23,226 nt of DNA from positions 1-23,226 of the forward strand of contig JAEWRN010000011.1 in assembly GCA_023460035.1 (NCBI GenBank), given 5' to 3'. The stretch is from Bacillota bacterium. Its GTDB lineage: Bacteria > Bacillota > Clostridia > Oscillospirales > Ruminococcaceae. Within the stretch, counting starts at the first letter, position 1; the number at the start of each line of letters is the position of its first letter. Positions 7,614 through 14,472 of this stretch are shown in pieces. The position numbers and the translations under genes are program-made. Below the pieces are notes generated by a model. The model was not told the DNA's origin, made no database searches, and saw nothing but the letters and a program-made list of their open reading frames with translations.

Positions 7614-9023
7614 TCACACATACATGGGGCAGTGGTACTCGCCACCGGTGCGCCCTAAGCGTTCGCTCTGTGCCCCCTCAAGCAGCGCGGGGTCATCATA
7701 CACCATGACACCGGCCAACCCCATAATTTCACCCGCGCAAAGCAACCCCTTTTCGCCGATGGAAGAGCCTGTCATACCGGTCATGAACCAGGAATGCCCC
7801 GGTGTGCCCAGTGCCCCGGTCGCAACCGAAAGCGATGCGGTGGGGGTGACATACCCAACATCACCCACGTCAGAACAGCCATAAATTTTAAGCATTTTTG
7901 TTTCGTCAAACGCTTCCATTTTGGTGTCCAGCGGCTTTTCTAAAACCTGTTGCAGCTGCTCTTTCCCGTAGAGCCGCTGCACGGTTTGTTGCAGGTCGTT
8001 TTGCTGTGCCGGGGTATATTGGTCTGTAAACTGCTTTGCCAGTTCAAAATCCGCCTCGGCCCAAGCCGGGGCGCCCACCTGCTGCGCCGCGCTATTTAAA
8101 ATAGACGCGACCACCTTGTTTTGAAACAGGTCTGAATACCCCATGCGCGGGGTGACCTCCACCGTGGTGCCGGTCATCAGCGCGGCACCCTTTGCGCAGT
8201 CTACAACCCGCTGCATAATCTCTGCCGCCTGCTCGGTTTTGGGTGCACGCACGCCATAAATCAGCTTTGCATGGTCCTGCACCACATTTGGTGCCGTACC
8301 GCCGCAATCAAGGTAGGCATATTGCAGCCGCGCTTCTTGAATCACGTGTTCGCGCAGGTAGTTTACCCCGACATTCATCAGTTCACACGCATCCAGTGCG
8401 CTGCGGCCAAGGTGCGGCGCGCCGCCCGCATGGGCCGTAATGCCCTTAAATGCGATATGCGCTGTTTTAACCGCAATCATTTCCATATTGACAACCCCGT
8501 TGGTCGAACCCGGGTGCCATGCAAACACACAGTCGGTCGCATCAAAATACCCGTCGCGCGCCATCAGCGGTTTTACGCCTTCGCCCTCTTCCGCGGCACA
8601 GCCGTAATAAATTACGGTGCCCGGCTGGCCGCTGGTTTGCAGGTATTGCTGGGCAAGCAGTGCCGCGGCAAGCGACGCGGTGCCCAGTGCGCTGTGCCCG
8701 CAGCCATGGCCGTACCCGCCCTCTGAAACCGGGCAGTGCCGGGGCAGCCCTGCCTGCTGGCTAAGCCCCGGCAGTGCGTCGTACTCGCCAAGGTACCCCA
8801 CCACAGGGTGCCCCGCACCAAAGGTCGCAATGAATGCCGTGGGGCGGCCGCAAATATTCTCTTCTACTGTAAAGCCCTTTTGCCGCAGCACTTCGCACAA
8901 CAGCTTTGCCGACTGCACTTCGGCGCTGGATGGTTCGGCATAGGCCCAGATCTCGTGATGTAGTTTCAGCAGCTCCGGCGCAAGGCCGGCAAGCGCCTGT
9001 TTTGTCCACTCTCTGCGTTCCAT
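7614..9023 (-). CDS. M20 family metallopeptidase/amidohydrolase, AbgB-like (copy 2)
   Basis: This is a paralogue of the next gene, 469 residues from ATG 9023. All metal-binding positions coincide exactly with copy 1: LGEYDALPG (78-86), Cys108 and His110 in GHGCGH, Glu145/Glu146 in AAEE, and His170 in WHPGSTNGV. A GHSWF motif near the C-terminus supplies the last His. The two proteins share long identical stretches around AHAGGAPHLGRSALDA and YLREHVIQEAR but differ in the C-terminal third, so this is an old duplication, not a recent one. Start choice: MERREWTKQ aligns with MDRKTFVEQ of copy 1, and an AGGTGG site lies 11-12 bases upstream. A GTG at 9038 with AGGA six bases before it is a credible alternative. 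An open frame also reaches 9092 but has no support. E. coli AbgA and AbgB form a heterodimer; these two could likewise pair. Confidence 0.88.
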   Translation of the reverse strand: MERREWTKQALAGLAPELLKLHHEIWAYAEPSSAEVQSAKLLCEVLRQKGFTVEENICGRPTAFIATFGAGHPVVGYLGEYDALPGLSQQAGLPRHCPVSEGGYGHGCGHSALGTASLAAALLAQQYLQTSGQPGTVIYYGCAAEEGEGVKPLMARDGYFDATDCVFAWHPGSTNGVVNMEMIAVKTAHIAFKGITAHAGGAPHLGRSALDACELMNVGVNYLREHVIQEARLQYAYLDCGGTAPNVVQDHAKLIYGVRAPKTEQAAEIMQRVVDCAKGAALMTGTTVEVTPRMGYSDLFQNKVVASILNSAAQQVGAPAWAEADFELAKQFTDQYTPAQQNDLQQTVQRLYGKEQLQQVLEKPLDTKMEAFDETKMLKIYGCSDVGDVGYVTPTASLSVATGALGTPGHSWFMTGMTGSSIGEKGLLCAGEIMGLAGVMVYDDPALLEGAQSERLGRTGGEYHCPMYV

Positions 9024-9063
9024 TCGTTTTTCTGCCACCTTATATCCTATTTTTATACCGGCA

Positions 9064-9723
9064 TCAATGAAACGATGCCATGTACTGCGCAAACCACTCT
9101 TCGCCCATTTTCAGCTTCAGGCAGTGCAGAATCAGTTGCACACAACCCTCTTCGTCTATTCGGGCGCTGTTCAGTGTGATGTCGTAGTTGACGGGGTTGG
9201 TCCAGTAATTGCCATGGGTGTAAAATTTGTAGTAATCCGCACGGTAGCGGTCGGTTTTTGTAATCAGCTGGTTTGCCTCGTCCTCACTGATCTGCATTCG
9301 CTGCATCACCCGCTGCAAGCAATAGGCGCGCGGCGCCTCAATATAAACGCTGACGACATTCTTGCGGTCTTTTAAAATATCATCTGCACATTTGCCCACA
9401 ATCACACAAGAGGTCGTATCCGCAAGACCTTCAATGATTTTTTTCTGATATTCAAACAGCTTTTCGTTTGACACAAATTGTGAGGTGTTGGGGTGAATGG
9501 TTTTGCGCTTTGGCAAAGATGCCAGCTGGTTCATCAGCAAATTGCCCTTCAGCCGTTCGTTCTCCTCTTCAAACAGGTGTTCATCGTACCCGCTGTATTG
9601 AGATGCCAGTGTTAAAATGCGGTTTTCGTAGCTGTGGATGTGTAACTCGTCTGCCAGCTTTGCAGCGATTTGGCGGCCGCCGGTGCCAAACCCGCGCGCA
9701 ATGGTAATTACAAAATTTTCCAC
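9064..9723 (-). CDS. Cytidylate kinase-like family protein
   Basis: This 219-residue P-loop protein is of the cytidylate-kinase-like family (PF13189 type), the first gene of the operon. The N-terminus MENFVITIARGFGTGGRQIA is the family's modified P-loop (usual form ISREYGSGGREIA); the Walker Lys of true CMP kinases is replaced by Arg. Later segments resemble kinase folds: CVIVGKCADDIL, VVSVYIEAP, and RYRADYYKFYTHGNYWTNPVNYDITLNS, the last very characteristic of this family. The start is GTG at 9723, with GAGAGGG five bases before it. The family's substrate is not established. It stands first in an operon of uptake and hydrolysis genes, so it may act in regulation or on the released product, but that is inference. 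Confidence 0.87.
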   Translation of the reverse strand: MENFVITIARGFGTGGRQIAAKLADELHIHSYENRILTLASQYSGYDEHLFEEENERLKGNLLMNQLASLPKRKTIHPNTSQFVSNEKLFEYQKKIIEGLADTTSCVIVGKCADDILKDRKNVVSVYIEAPRAYCLQRVMQRMQISEDEANQLITKTDRYRADYYKFYTHGNYWTNPVNYDITLNSARIDEEGCVQLILHCLKLKMGEEWFAQYMASFH

Positions 9724-9740
9724 GTTGACCCTCTCCCCAT

Positions 9741-9820
9741 CCCAATTTAGCTAACAAAAAAAGGCGGCAGGTACTTTCGTACCCAACGCGCCTTTGCATT
9801 GTTGCCTTTTAGCTATTGGG
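9741..9820 (-). ncRNA. Candidate structured 5' leader (attenuator) of the transporter operon
   Basis: About 95 nt of untranslated leader lie between the predicted start of transcription (about 9817) and the GTG at 9723. On the minus strand CCCAAT-A-GCTAA (9820-9809) can pair with TTAGC-TAA-ATTGGG (9754-9741), enclosing the intrinsic terminator at 9756-9795. A second upstream segment, AAAAGGC (9810-9804), is complementary to the terminator's GCCTTTT arm and could compete for it. I do not recognise a known riboswitch consensus. The same inverted ends could instead mark an 80-bp MITE-like insertion. Confidence 0.45.
9756..9795 (-). terminator. Intrinsic terminator inside the operon leader
   Basis: On the minus strand: AAAGGCG, an internal bulge, GGTAC, a GAAA tetraloop, GTACC, a bulge, CGCCTTT, then a run of seven U (9762-9756). 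It lies downstream of the promoter and upstream of the first gene. With no minus-strand gene before it, it can only affect this operon, which suggests premature termination as a control step. Confidence 0.75.
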
Positions 9821-9823
9821 CGT

Positions 9824-9853
9824 AGTATAGCACAGCAGCCAAAAAGCTTTCAA
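9824..9853 (-). promoter_or_regulatory. Sigma-A promoter of the kinase-like/M20/ABC operon
   Basis: The -35 box TTGAAA is at 9853-9848. The -10 box TATACT is at 9829-9824 and is preceded by TGC (extended -10). The spacer is 18 bp, and predicted transcription begins near 9817. No other convincing promoter was seen before the eight downstream genes, whose gaps are all 45 bp or less. Confidence 0.75.
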
Positions 9854-9862
9854 ATACTTTTT

Positions 9863-9880
9863 AGATATACCCCTATATCT
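9863..9880. promoter_or_regulatory. Perfect palindrome, candidate LysR-regulator binding site
   Basis: AGATATA-CCCC-TATATCT is a perfect 7-4-7 inverted repeat in the divergent intergenic region. Its centre lies about 55 bp upstream of the predicted transcription start of the minus-strand operon, just outside its -35 box. That is where LysR-type activators normally bind. It is AT-rich at both arms as LTTR sites often are, but the spacing is not the exact T-N11-A form. Confidence 0.6.
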
Positions 9881-9900
9881 GTTTTACACCTGCTTTACAA

Positions 9901-9928
9901 GGCTTTGTGCTATCTGCTCAACAAAGCC
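9901..9928. repeat. Inverted repeat in the lysR-operon intergenic region
   Basis: GGCTTTGT (9901-9908) and ACAAAGCC (9921-9928) form a perfect 8-bp inverted repeat around a 12-bp centre. No U-tract follows on either strand, so it is not an obvious terminator. It could be a second operator in the divergent region. Confidence 0.4.
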
Positions 9929-10078
9929 ATTCCCCTTACGGTCCATTTGTGTGTTTTACTAAATGATAATATCTTTTTTGTGCACATTGCCACTTTTTTT
10001 GTTGTTTTTCGACGCATAATTCTATGGTACATTTTGTCGGTTTCGCATAAACCACTCCCAAAATGTAAAAATAGTCAT

Positions 10079-10084
10079 TATAAT
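10079..10084 (+). promoter_or_regulatory. Probable -10 box of the lysR-type gene
   Basis: A consensus TATAAT lies 35 bp before the LysR ATG. No good -35 hexamer is found at 16-18 bp (the sequence there is TCCCAA), so the promoter is weak or needs an activator. A 7-bp direct repeat CGCATAA (10013-10019 and 10044-10050, 31 bp apart) lies upstream. Confidence 0.5.
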
Positions 10085-10118
10085 GTCCTATAAAGTTTAC
10101 AAAAAGGGGGCAACCACC

Positions 10119-11051
10119 ATGGATATTCGCCAACTGCGCTATTTTTTGACGATTGCAGATGAAGGGCATATCACTGCCGCTGCCAAAAAGCTGCGCATTT
10201 CGCAGCCGCCGCTCAGCCACCAGCTAAAACTGCTGGAAGAAGAGCTTGGTATTACGCTGTTTATCCGCGGTAAAGAGTCTATGCAACTGACCCCCGAGGG
10301 CAAGGTGCTTTACCGGCGTGCCCAGATTATTTTGGAAAACTTTGATTCTACGGTCGACACGCTGGACAACATTCGCAACGGCATTACCGGGCTGCTTTCC
10401 ATCGGGTCCATTGGGTCTGCCGCCCTTGACTTTCTGCCACAGTCAATCAACCGGCTGCTGCAGGCCAGCCCCGGGGCGCAGTTTCACATTTCAGAGGGCA
10501 GCAGCCACGCCATTTTAACTATGCTGAGCAAGGGCTCGGTAGAGCTTGGCATTATACGCGAGCCTTTTAACCACGAATTGTTTCACCACCGGCATTTGGG
10601 CGCCGTGCCACAAAACACACCCGATTCTTTATACGCCTACAGCGACTACTATGTCGCCGTGGGCCTTGCGCCCTATTTTACCGGGGATGACCCCGACGTG
10701 GCCTTGCTGAATTTGCAAGAAAAGCCGCTGATTGTGCACCGCATCGACCGGCAAAAAGTGATTGCCGCCTGTGCCAAGCTGGGCTTTACCCCACACATTA
10801 TCTGCACAAATGAAGCCTTTACCACCTCTATTTCCTGGGCGATACAGGGGCTTGGTATTGCCGTGCTGCCCCATTCGTCTGAAAACCTGATTGACAAATT
10901 TAAACTGGGGGAAACACTCGTCATCAAACCGGTGCAGGAGCTGCCGACCCCCTCTGCCCCGGTGCTGATCTGGAAAAAGGAGCATTGCCTTAGCACGATT
11001 GCCCGGCGGTATATCGACCTGTTTCCGCCCGCTGCAAACGACGATGACTAA
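10119..11051 (+). CDS. LysR family transcriptional regulator
   Basis: A 310-residue DNA-binding regulator. The N-terminal winged helix-turn-helix reads MDIRQLRYFLTIADEGHITA followed by AAKKLRISQPPLSHQLKLLE (residues 1-40), a textbook LTTR start. The effector-binding domain (about 90-300) contains LSIGSIGSAALDFLPQ and, late in the chain, GLGIAVLPHSSENLI. The start is ATG 10119, because AAGGGGG lies eight bases upstream; a longer frame from 10083 adds residues absent from the family and overlaps the -10 box. It is transcribed away from the kinase-like/M20/ABC operon, the classic geometry for an activator of the neighbouring operon that also represses itself. The effector is probably a substrate or product of the M20 enzymes. 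Confidence 0.93.
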   Translation: MDIRQLRYFLTIADEGHITAAAKKLRISQPPLSHQLKLLEEELGITLFIRGKESMQLTPEGKVLYRRAQIILENFDSTVDTLDNIRNGITGLLSIGSIGSAALDFLPQSINRLLQASPGAQFHISEGSSHAILTMLSKGSVELGIIREPFNHELFHHRHLGAVPQNTPDSLYAYSDYYVAVGLAPYFTGDDPDVALLNLQEKPLIVHRIDRQKVIAACAKLGFTPHIICTNEAFTTSISWAIQGLGIAVLPHSSENLIDKFKLGETLVIKPVQELPTPSAPVLIWKKEHCLSTIARRYIDLFPPAANDDD

Positions 11052-11088
11052 ATTTAGAAAAAGATTCTGCTCTATTATTCAAAATTCA

Positions 11089-11131
11089 AAAAAAGAAACG
11101 GCACACCAGCGGTGTGTCGTTTCTTTTTTTG
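11089..11131. terminator. Bidirectional terminator between lysR and rubrerythrin genes
   Basis: AAAGAAACG-G-CACACC, loop AGC, then GGTGTG-T-CGTTTCTTT form a long stem with one G-T wobble, flanked by A-run and T-run. It lies between two convergent genes and can end transcription in both directions. Confidence 0.85.
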
Positions 11132-11182
11132 TTCTTGGGTCAGTATGGCTTTGCCGCTGCTGCCTTGCGCGCAACAAGCCGA

Positions 11183-11737
11183 TTAAAACTCTTTGTACAT
11201 CTCTTTTTTGGCACCGCAAACCGGGCAATGCTCCGGCGCTTCGTCCAAAACCGTGTGGCCGCACACCGGGCAGACATAAATATGTTTCAGCTCAATGTCC
11301 TTGCCTGCCCGCGCGGCGTCCTGCGCTTTTTGAAACAGGGCCGCGTGCTGTTTTTCAGCTTCGAGCGCAAAATGGAACGACCGCTTTGCACCGTCCTCCT
11401 GCTGAAACTCGGCCGTGTTCAGGTAAACGGGGTACATCTGGTTGACTTCGTGCAGCTCGCCATTGATGGCGCCCTGCAGGTTTTCTACCGTAGTGCCGAC
11501 CCCAAACACCCCGCCAGCCGTCACCGTGGCATCGGCCGTGCTGCCGTCGATCACACGGAAATGGTTGCCCGCATGCACACTTTCTGCATAAGAAATCGCG
11601 CGGAACAGCCTTGCAATATTCGGAAAGCCCTCTTTTTCCGCCATGTCACCCCAATGCAGGTAGCGCATATGTGCCATACTTTCGCCGCCATAGGCAGAGT
11701 GCAGAAAATCAGAAGTCATTGCATTTTTAACAGCCAT
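11183..11737 (-). CDS. Rubrerythrin
   Basis: A non-haem di-iron peroxidase of 184 residues that reduces hydrogen peroxide in anaerobes using electrons from rubredoxin or similar carriers. The N-terminal ferritin-like domain has Glu-rich helices (GGESMAHMRYLHWGDMAEKE, AISYAESVHAGNH, and EAEKQHAALFQKA near 135-147). The C-terminal rubredoxin-like domain has two Cys pairs, CPVCGHTVLDEAPEHCPVCG, ligating one iron. The start is the second codon of the open frame (ATG 11737), eight bases after GGGAGG. It begins only 21 bp after the KorB gene, so it is probably co-transcribed with the oxygen-sensitive oxidoreductase and may protect it. A rubredoxin gene that could be its electron donor lies about 2.8 kb away. 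Confidence 0.95.
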   Translation of the reverse strand: MAVKNAMTSDFLHSAYGGESMAHMRYLHWGDMAEKEGFPNIARLFRAISYAESVHAGNHFRVIDGSTADATVTAGGVFGVGTTVENLQGAINGELHEVNQMYPVYLNTAEFQQEDGAKRSFHFALEAEKQHAALFQKAQDAARAGKDIELKHIYVCPVCGHTVLDEAPEHCPVCGAKKEMYKEF

Positions 11738-11758
11738 CAATAAAACCTCCCTTAACGC

Positions 11759-12610
11759 TTAACAATACGATTCGATTAAACGGTCTATCACTGCCGGGTC
11801 CGTCGTGCGGTCCAGCAGTGGAGTACCCTGTTTCAGCACCGCGTTCTTCTGGTGGAATGTCTCTTTTTTCTCTTCATACAATACGCCAAGTGGGATGGTG
11901 TCGCCAAACTCCATCGACTTTTGCATAGCACCCAGCTTGTCGCTCGCGTCATACGCGGCATCCAGCTCGTACACACGCTTGTTGTACCAGCCAAAGGTAT
12001 TGATTTTATTAAAGCTGACACAGGGCTGCAAAATATCCAGCAGCGCATAGCCATTGTAGCTGATGGCGCGTTTCATCAGCTCAATCAGCTGCGCTTTGTG
12101 CCCGGTAAACCCTCTTGCCACAAAGCCCGCGCCGGCAGAAATGGCAACCAGCGCCGGGTTGAGCGGCTCGTTAAAGTTGCCGTCCGTCTGCACCGGTGTT
12201 ACCAACCCCAGCACCGAAGTGGGCGACGCCTGGCCTTTGGTCAGGCCATAAATCTGGTTGTCATGTACAAAATGCGTGATATCGACATTGCGGCGAATGT
12301 TGTGCAAAAAGTGGTTGCCACCCTCACCGTAAGAATCGCCGTCGCCGGTATCCACGACCACGGTCAGCTTTTCGTTGGCAATTTTAGCCGCGACCGCCGC
12401 GGGCAGCGAGCGCCCGTGCAGGCCGCAAAAGGCATTGGCACCAATGTACTGCGGCGTTTTGGCAGCCTGCCCAATGCCGGCGGCCACCAAGACCTGTGAC
12501 GGGTCTTTCCCCAGTTGTTCCAGTGCCTCTTTCAGGCAATCCAAAATGACAAAGTTGCCGCACCCGGGGCACCATGCGGTTTCGTAAGTGCAAAAAGAAT
12601 TCGTGCTCAT
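11759..12610 (-). CDS. korB: 2-oxoacid:ferredoxin oxidoreductase, beta subunit (KorB type)
   Basis: This is the thiamine-diphosphate-binding catalytic subunit that converts a 2-oxoacid and CoA to acyl-CoA and CO2, reducing ferredoxin. It has 283 residues. The [4Fe-4S] ligand set typical of two-subunit enzymes is visible: Cys14 and Cys17 in WCPGCG, Cys62 in FCGLHGRSLP, and Cys197 in QPCVSFN. The TPP/Mg motif is GDGDSYGEGGNHF (90-102), followed by DNQIYGLTKGQASPTS. The start is ATG 12610: it overlaps the TGA of the KorA gene by four bases (ATGA), and GGGGGAG lies five bases before it. The frame's earlier start at 12628 has no such support. Whether the physiological substrate is 2-oxoglutarate, pyruvate or another oxoacid cannot be settled from sequence reading. 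Confidence 0.93.
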   Translation of the reverse strand: MSTNSFCTYETAWCPGCGNFVILDCLKEALEQLGKDPSQVLVAAGIGQAAKTPQYIGANAFCGLHGRSLPAAVAAKIANEKLTVVVDTGDGDSYGEGGNHFLHNIRRNVDITHFVHDNQIYGLTKGQASPTSVLGLVTPVQTDGNFNEPLNPALVAISAGAGFVARGFTGHKAQLIELMKRAISYNGYALLDILQPCVSFNKINTFGWYNKRVYELDAAYDASDKLGAMQKSMEFGDTIPLGVLYEEKKETFHQKNAVLKQGTPLLDRTTDPAVIDRLIESYC

Positions 12611-14277
12611 TTCAGCTCCCCCTTCCAAATGCGGTCGGCAATTTCTTCGCCGGAAATCTGCCGCCCGTCGTATTTGAGAATGCTGGTGTCAAACACAATA
12701 CCGGTCTCTTCACGGATCAGCCCTGCCAGCTGGCCGGTGGCATTCTGCTCTACATTGATCATCCGCTTTGCCCTGCCCGCCAGCTCGGCCAGCTTTTTGT
12801 GCGGCAGCGGGTACACATCGCCAAAGCAAAGTGCCGCAAAGGCGCCGGGCTGTTTTTCATTCAACAGGCCCACCGCCTCAAACAGCGGGCCTTCGGTTGA
12901 GCCAAAGCCAACCAGCAGTGTTTCAAACTGCTGCGGGCCAAAGAATGCAGGCTCTTGCAGCTCTGCGCGCAGGCCGTCCAGCTTGCGCATGCGCTTGTCA
13001 GCCATCTGCACGCGAACCTCAGCAGACTCGGTAATATGGCCGCTTTCGTCGTGCTCGTCACTGTCAATCACGACCACATGCCCGGTTTTACCCGGCACCA
13101 AACGGGGCGATACGCCGCTTTCGGTGTACCGGTAACGCAGGTATTCGCCCTCGCCGTCATAGGTTGCCGCCGGTTGCGATATTTTAATTTTTGAAGCATC
13201 AAACCGGGGCACCGTTGCCGTGGCATCGCCAAGGTACTGGTCGCTGAGCAAAATGACCGGGATTTGATATTTTTCTGCAAGGTCAAACGCCCGCATCGTC
13301 TGGTAAAACGCATCTTCGTGGTCACGCAGTGCAATGACCATGCGCGGGAACTCGCCCTGAGAAGCAGAAATGACAAATTTCAAATCACTCTGCTCGGTGC
13401 GGGTGGGCAGGCCGGTAGCAGGGCCGGGCCGCTGTACATCAATTACCACAAGCGGGATTTCGGCAATGCCGGCAAGGCCCAGCGCTTCGACCATCAGCGA
13501 AAAGCCGCCGCCGGAAGTGCCGGTCATCGCACGGGCACCGGCATACGAAGCGCCGATTGCCATGTTAATGGCCGCAATTTCATCTTCCGCCTGTTCTACC
13601 ACGACACCGGCTTCGTCTGCACAGTCGGCCACTGCTTCCAGCACGGCGGTAGACGGCGACATGGGGTATGCCGAATACACACGCAGCCCGGCCGCCACTG
13701 CACCCAGCGCGACGGCCTTGCTGCCCGAAATCAGCATCTGGCCGGTTGCACCGCCCTGTAAATGCTCGTGGCGTGGCTCTGCCAGCGCGTAGCCTTCTTC
13801 AACTGCTTTGACATTGATATCGATATATTGTTCTTTTACAAAAAGTGAAAGCACCTCGCGCACGTTTTGAAGCGGCTCGCCAAACAAACGCAACAAAGTG
13901 CCTACCGCAATACTGCCGGACACCCGCGGGTTACCCAGCTCTTTTGCCATTTTGTCCATGTCGATTTTAATTGCACGGGCATCCTGCGTGGCAAGTTTTG
14001 TATCACAAAGGATAAACCCGCTTTCTTTGAGTTCTGCCTTATGCAGCTCTACCGTGTCGTCATCCAGCGCGACAATACCGTCCAACCGATTACTGTGGGA
14101 CCACACCTTTTCACTGCCAAAACGCAGTAGCGAAAAATTGTGCCCACCGCGAACACGGGACATAAAATCCCTCACTGTCAGCACATGATAGCCGGAGCGT
14201 TGCAGCAATTTTTCTAAAACTGCAGCCGTCGTGTCGATCCCTTGGCCGGCGGCGCCACCAATCAATAAATTATACAT
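12607..14277 (-). CDS. korA: 2-oxoacid:ferredoxin oxidoreductase, fused gamma-alpha subunit (KorA type)
   Basis: A 556-residue subunit that fuses the gamma domain (about 1-170, beginning MYNLLIGGAAGQGIDTTAAV) to the alpha domain (about 180-556). The alpha domain has SAYPMSPSTAVLEA (202-215), a variant of the YPITPST motif that contacts substrate and cofactor. The gamma domain carries SRVRGGHNFSLLRFG. The beta subunit follows with a 4-bp overlap, and no separate ferredoxin-like delta gene is present, so this is a two-subunit enzyme. The start is ATG 14277, with GGAGGGAGG just upstream. The longer frame to 14370 is wrong because a sigma-A promoter (14311-14339) lies inside it. The operon also encodes rubrerythrin. 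Confidence 0.93.
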   Translation of the reverse strand: MYNLLIGGAAGQGIDTTAAVLEKLLQRSGYHVLTVRDFMSRVRGGHNFSLLRFGSEKVWSHSNRLDGIVALDDDTVELHKAELKESGFILCDTKLATQDARAIKIDMDKMAKELGNPRVSGSIAVGTLLRLFGEPLQNVREVLSLFVKEQYIDINVKAVEEGYALAEPRHEHLQGGATGQMLISGSKAVALGAVAAGLRVYSAYPMSPSTAVLEAVADCADEAGVVVEQAEDEIAAINMAIGASYAGARAMTGTSGGGFSLMVEALGLAGIAEIPLVVIDVQRPGPATGLPTRTEQSDLKFVISASQGEFPRMVIALRDHEDAFYQTMRAFDLAEKYQIPVILLSDQYLGDATATVPRFDASKIKISQPAATYDGEGEYLRYRYTESGVSPRLVPGKTGHVVVIDSDEHDESGHITESAEVRVQMADKRMRKLDGLRAELQEPAFFGPQQFETLLVGFGSTEGPLFEAVGLLNEKQPGAFAALCFGDVYPLPHKKLAELAGRAKRMINVEQNATGQLAGLIREETGIVFDTSILKYDGRQISGEEIADRIWKGELK

Positions 14278-14310
14278 CAGAGCCTCCCTCCAGTACGTTT
14301 CATTTCCTAC

Positions 14311-14339
14311 ATTATAGGTCAGAATAGCCAAAACCTCAA
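14311..14339 (-). promoter_or_regulatory. Sigma-A promoter of korA-korB-rubrerythrin
   Basis: The -35 box TTGAGG is at 14339-14334 and the -10 box TATAAT at 14316-14311, with a 17-bp spacer. The ATG follows about 34 bp downstream of the -10 box. A TAGGTCA motif overlaps the -10 (14315-14321), and its inverted copy TGACCTA is at 14378-14384. Confidence 0.75.
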
Positions 14340-14354
14340 TATCGTTTGCAAAAT

Positions 14355-14403
14355 TTGGTAATCTATTCACATTTTTATGACCTAATTTTTACATGATTAC
14401 CAA
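14355..14403. promoter_or_regulatory. Long-spaced inverted repeat upstream of korA promoter, candidate operator
   Basis: TTGGTAATC (14355-14363) and GATTACCAA (14395-14403) are perfect 9-bp inverted arms with 31 bp between them, so equivalent positions are about 40 bp, or four helical turns, apart. They lie just upstream of the -35 box. An AT-rich stretch of repeated T-runs fills the gap. This looks like paired regulator half-sites; the regulator is unknown. Confidence 0.45.
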
Positions 14404-14472
14404 TATGCACCACTTTATTCTGCAAAAAAAACAAAAGGTACGCGCCTCGCAACCCCAAAGGCTAAAAGGCAA

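Noticed and set aside
9581..9799. Minus-strand 72-codon frame starting in the operon leader (MQRRVGYEST...)
   Set aside because: It starts five bases after AAGG and could be a leader peptide, but it runs far into the kinase-like gene, lacks a stretch of repeated regulatory codons, and covers the terminator hairpin.
9741..9820. Known riboswitch classes (preQ1, c-di-GMP, THF, guanidine, glycine, fluoride)
   Set aside because: I compared remembered consensus cores with the leader and found no match, so no class is assigned.
9863..9880. Classical T-N11-A LysR box in the palindrome
   Set aside because: The even-centred 7-4-7 repeat does not contain a symmetric T-N11-A pair. The site is proposed on position and symmetry only.
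14278..14370. N-terminal extension of KorA to 14370
   Set aside because: The extension contains the -35 and -10 boxes of the operon promoter and is not part of the conserved protein start.
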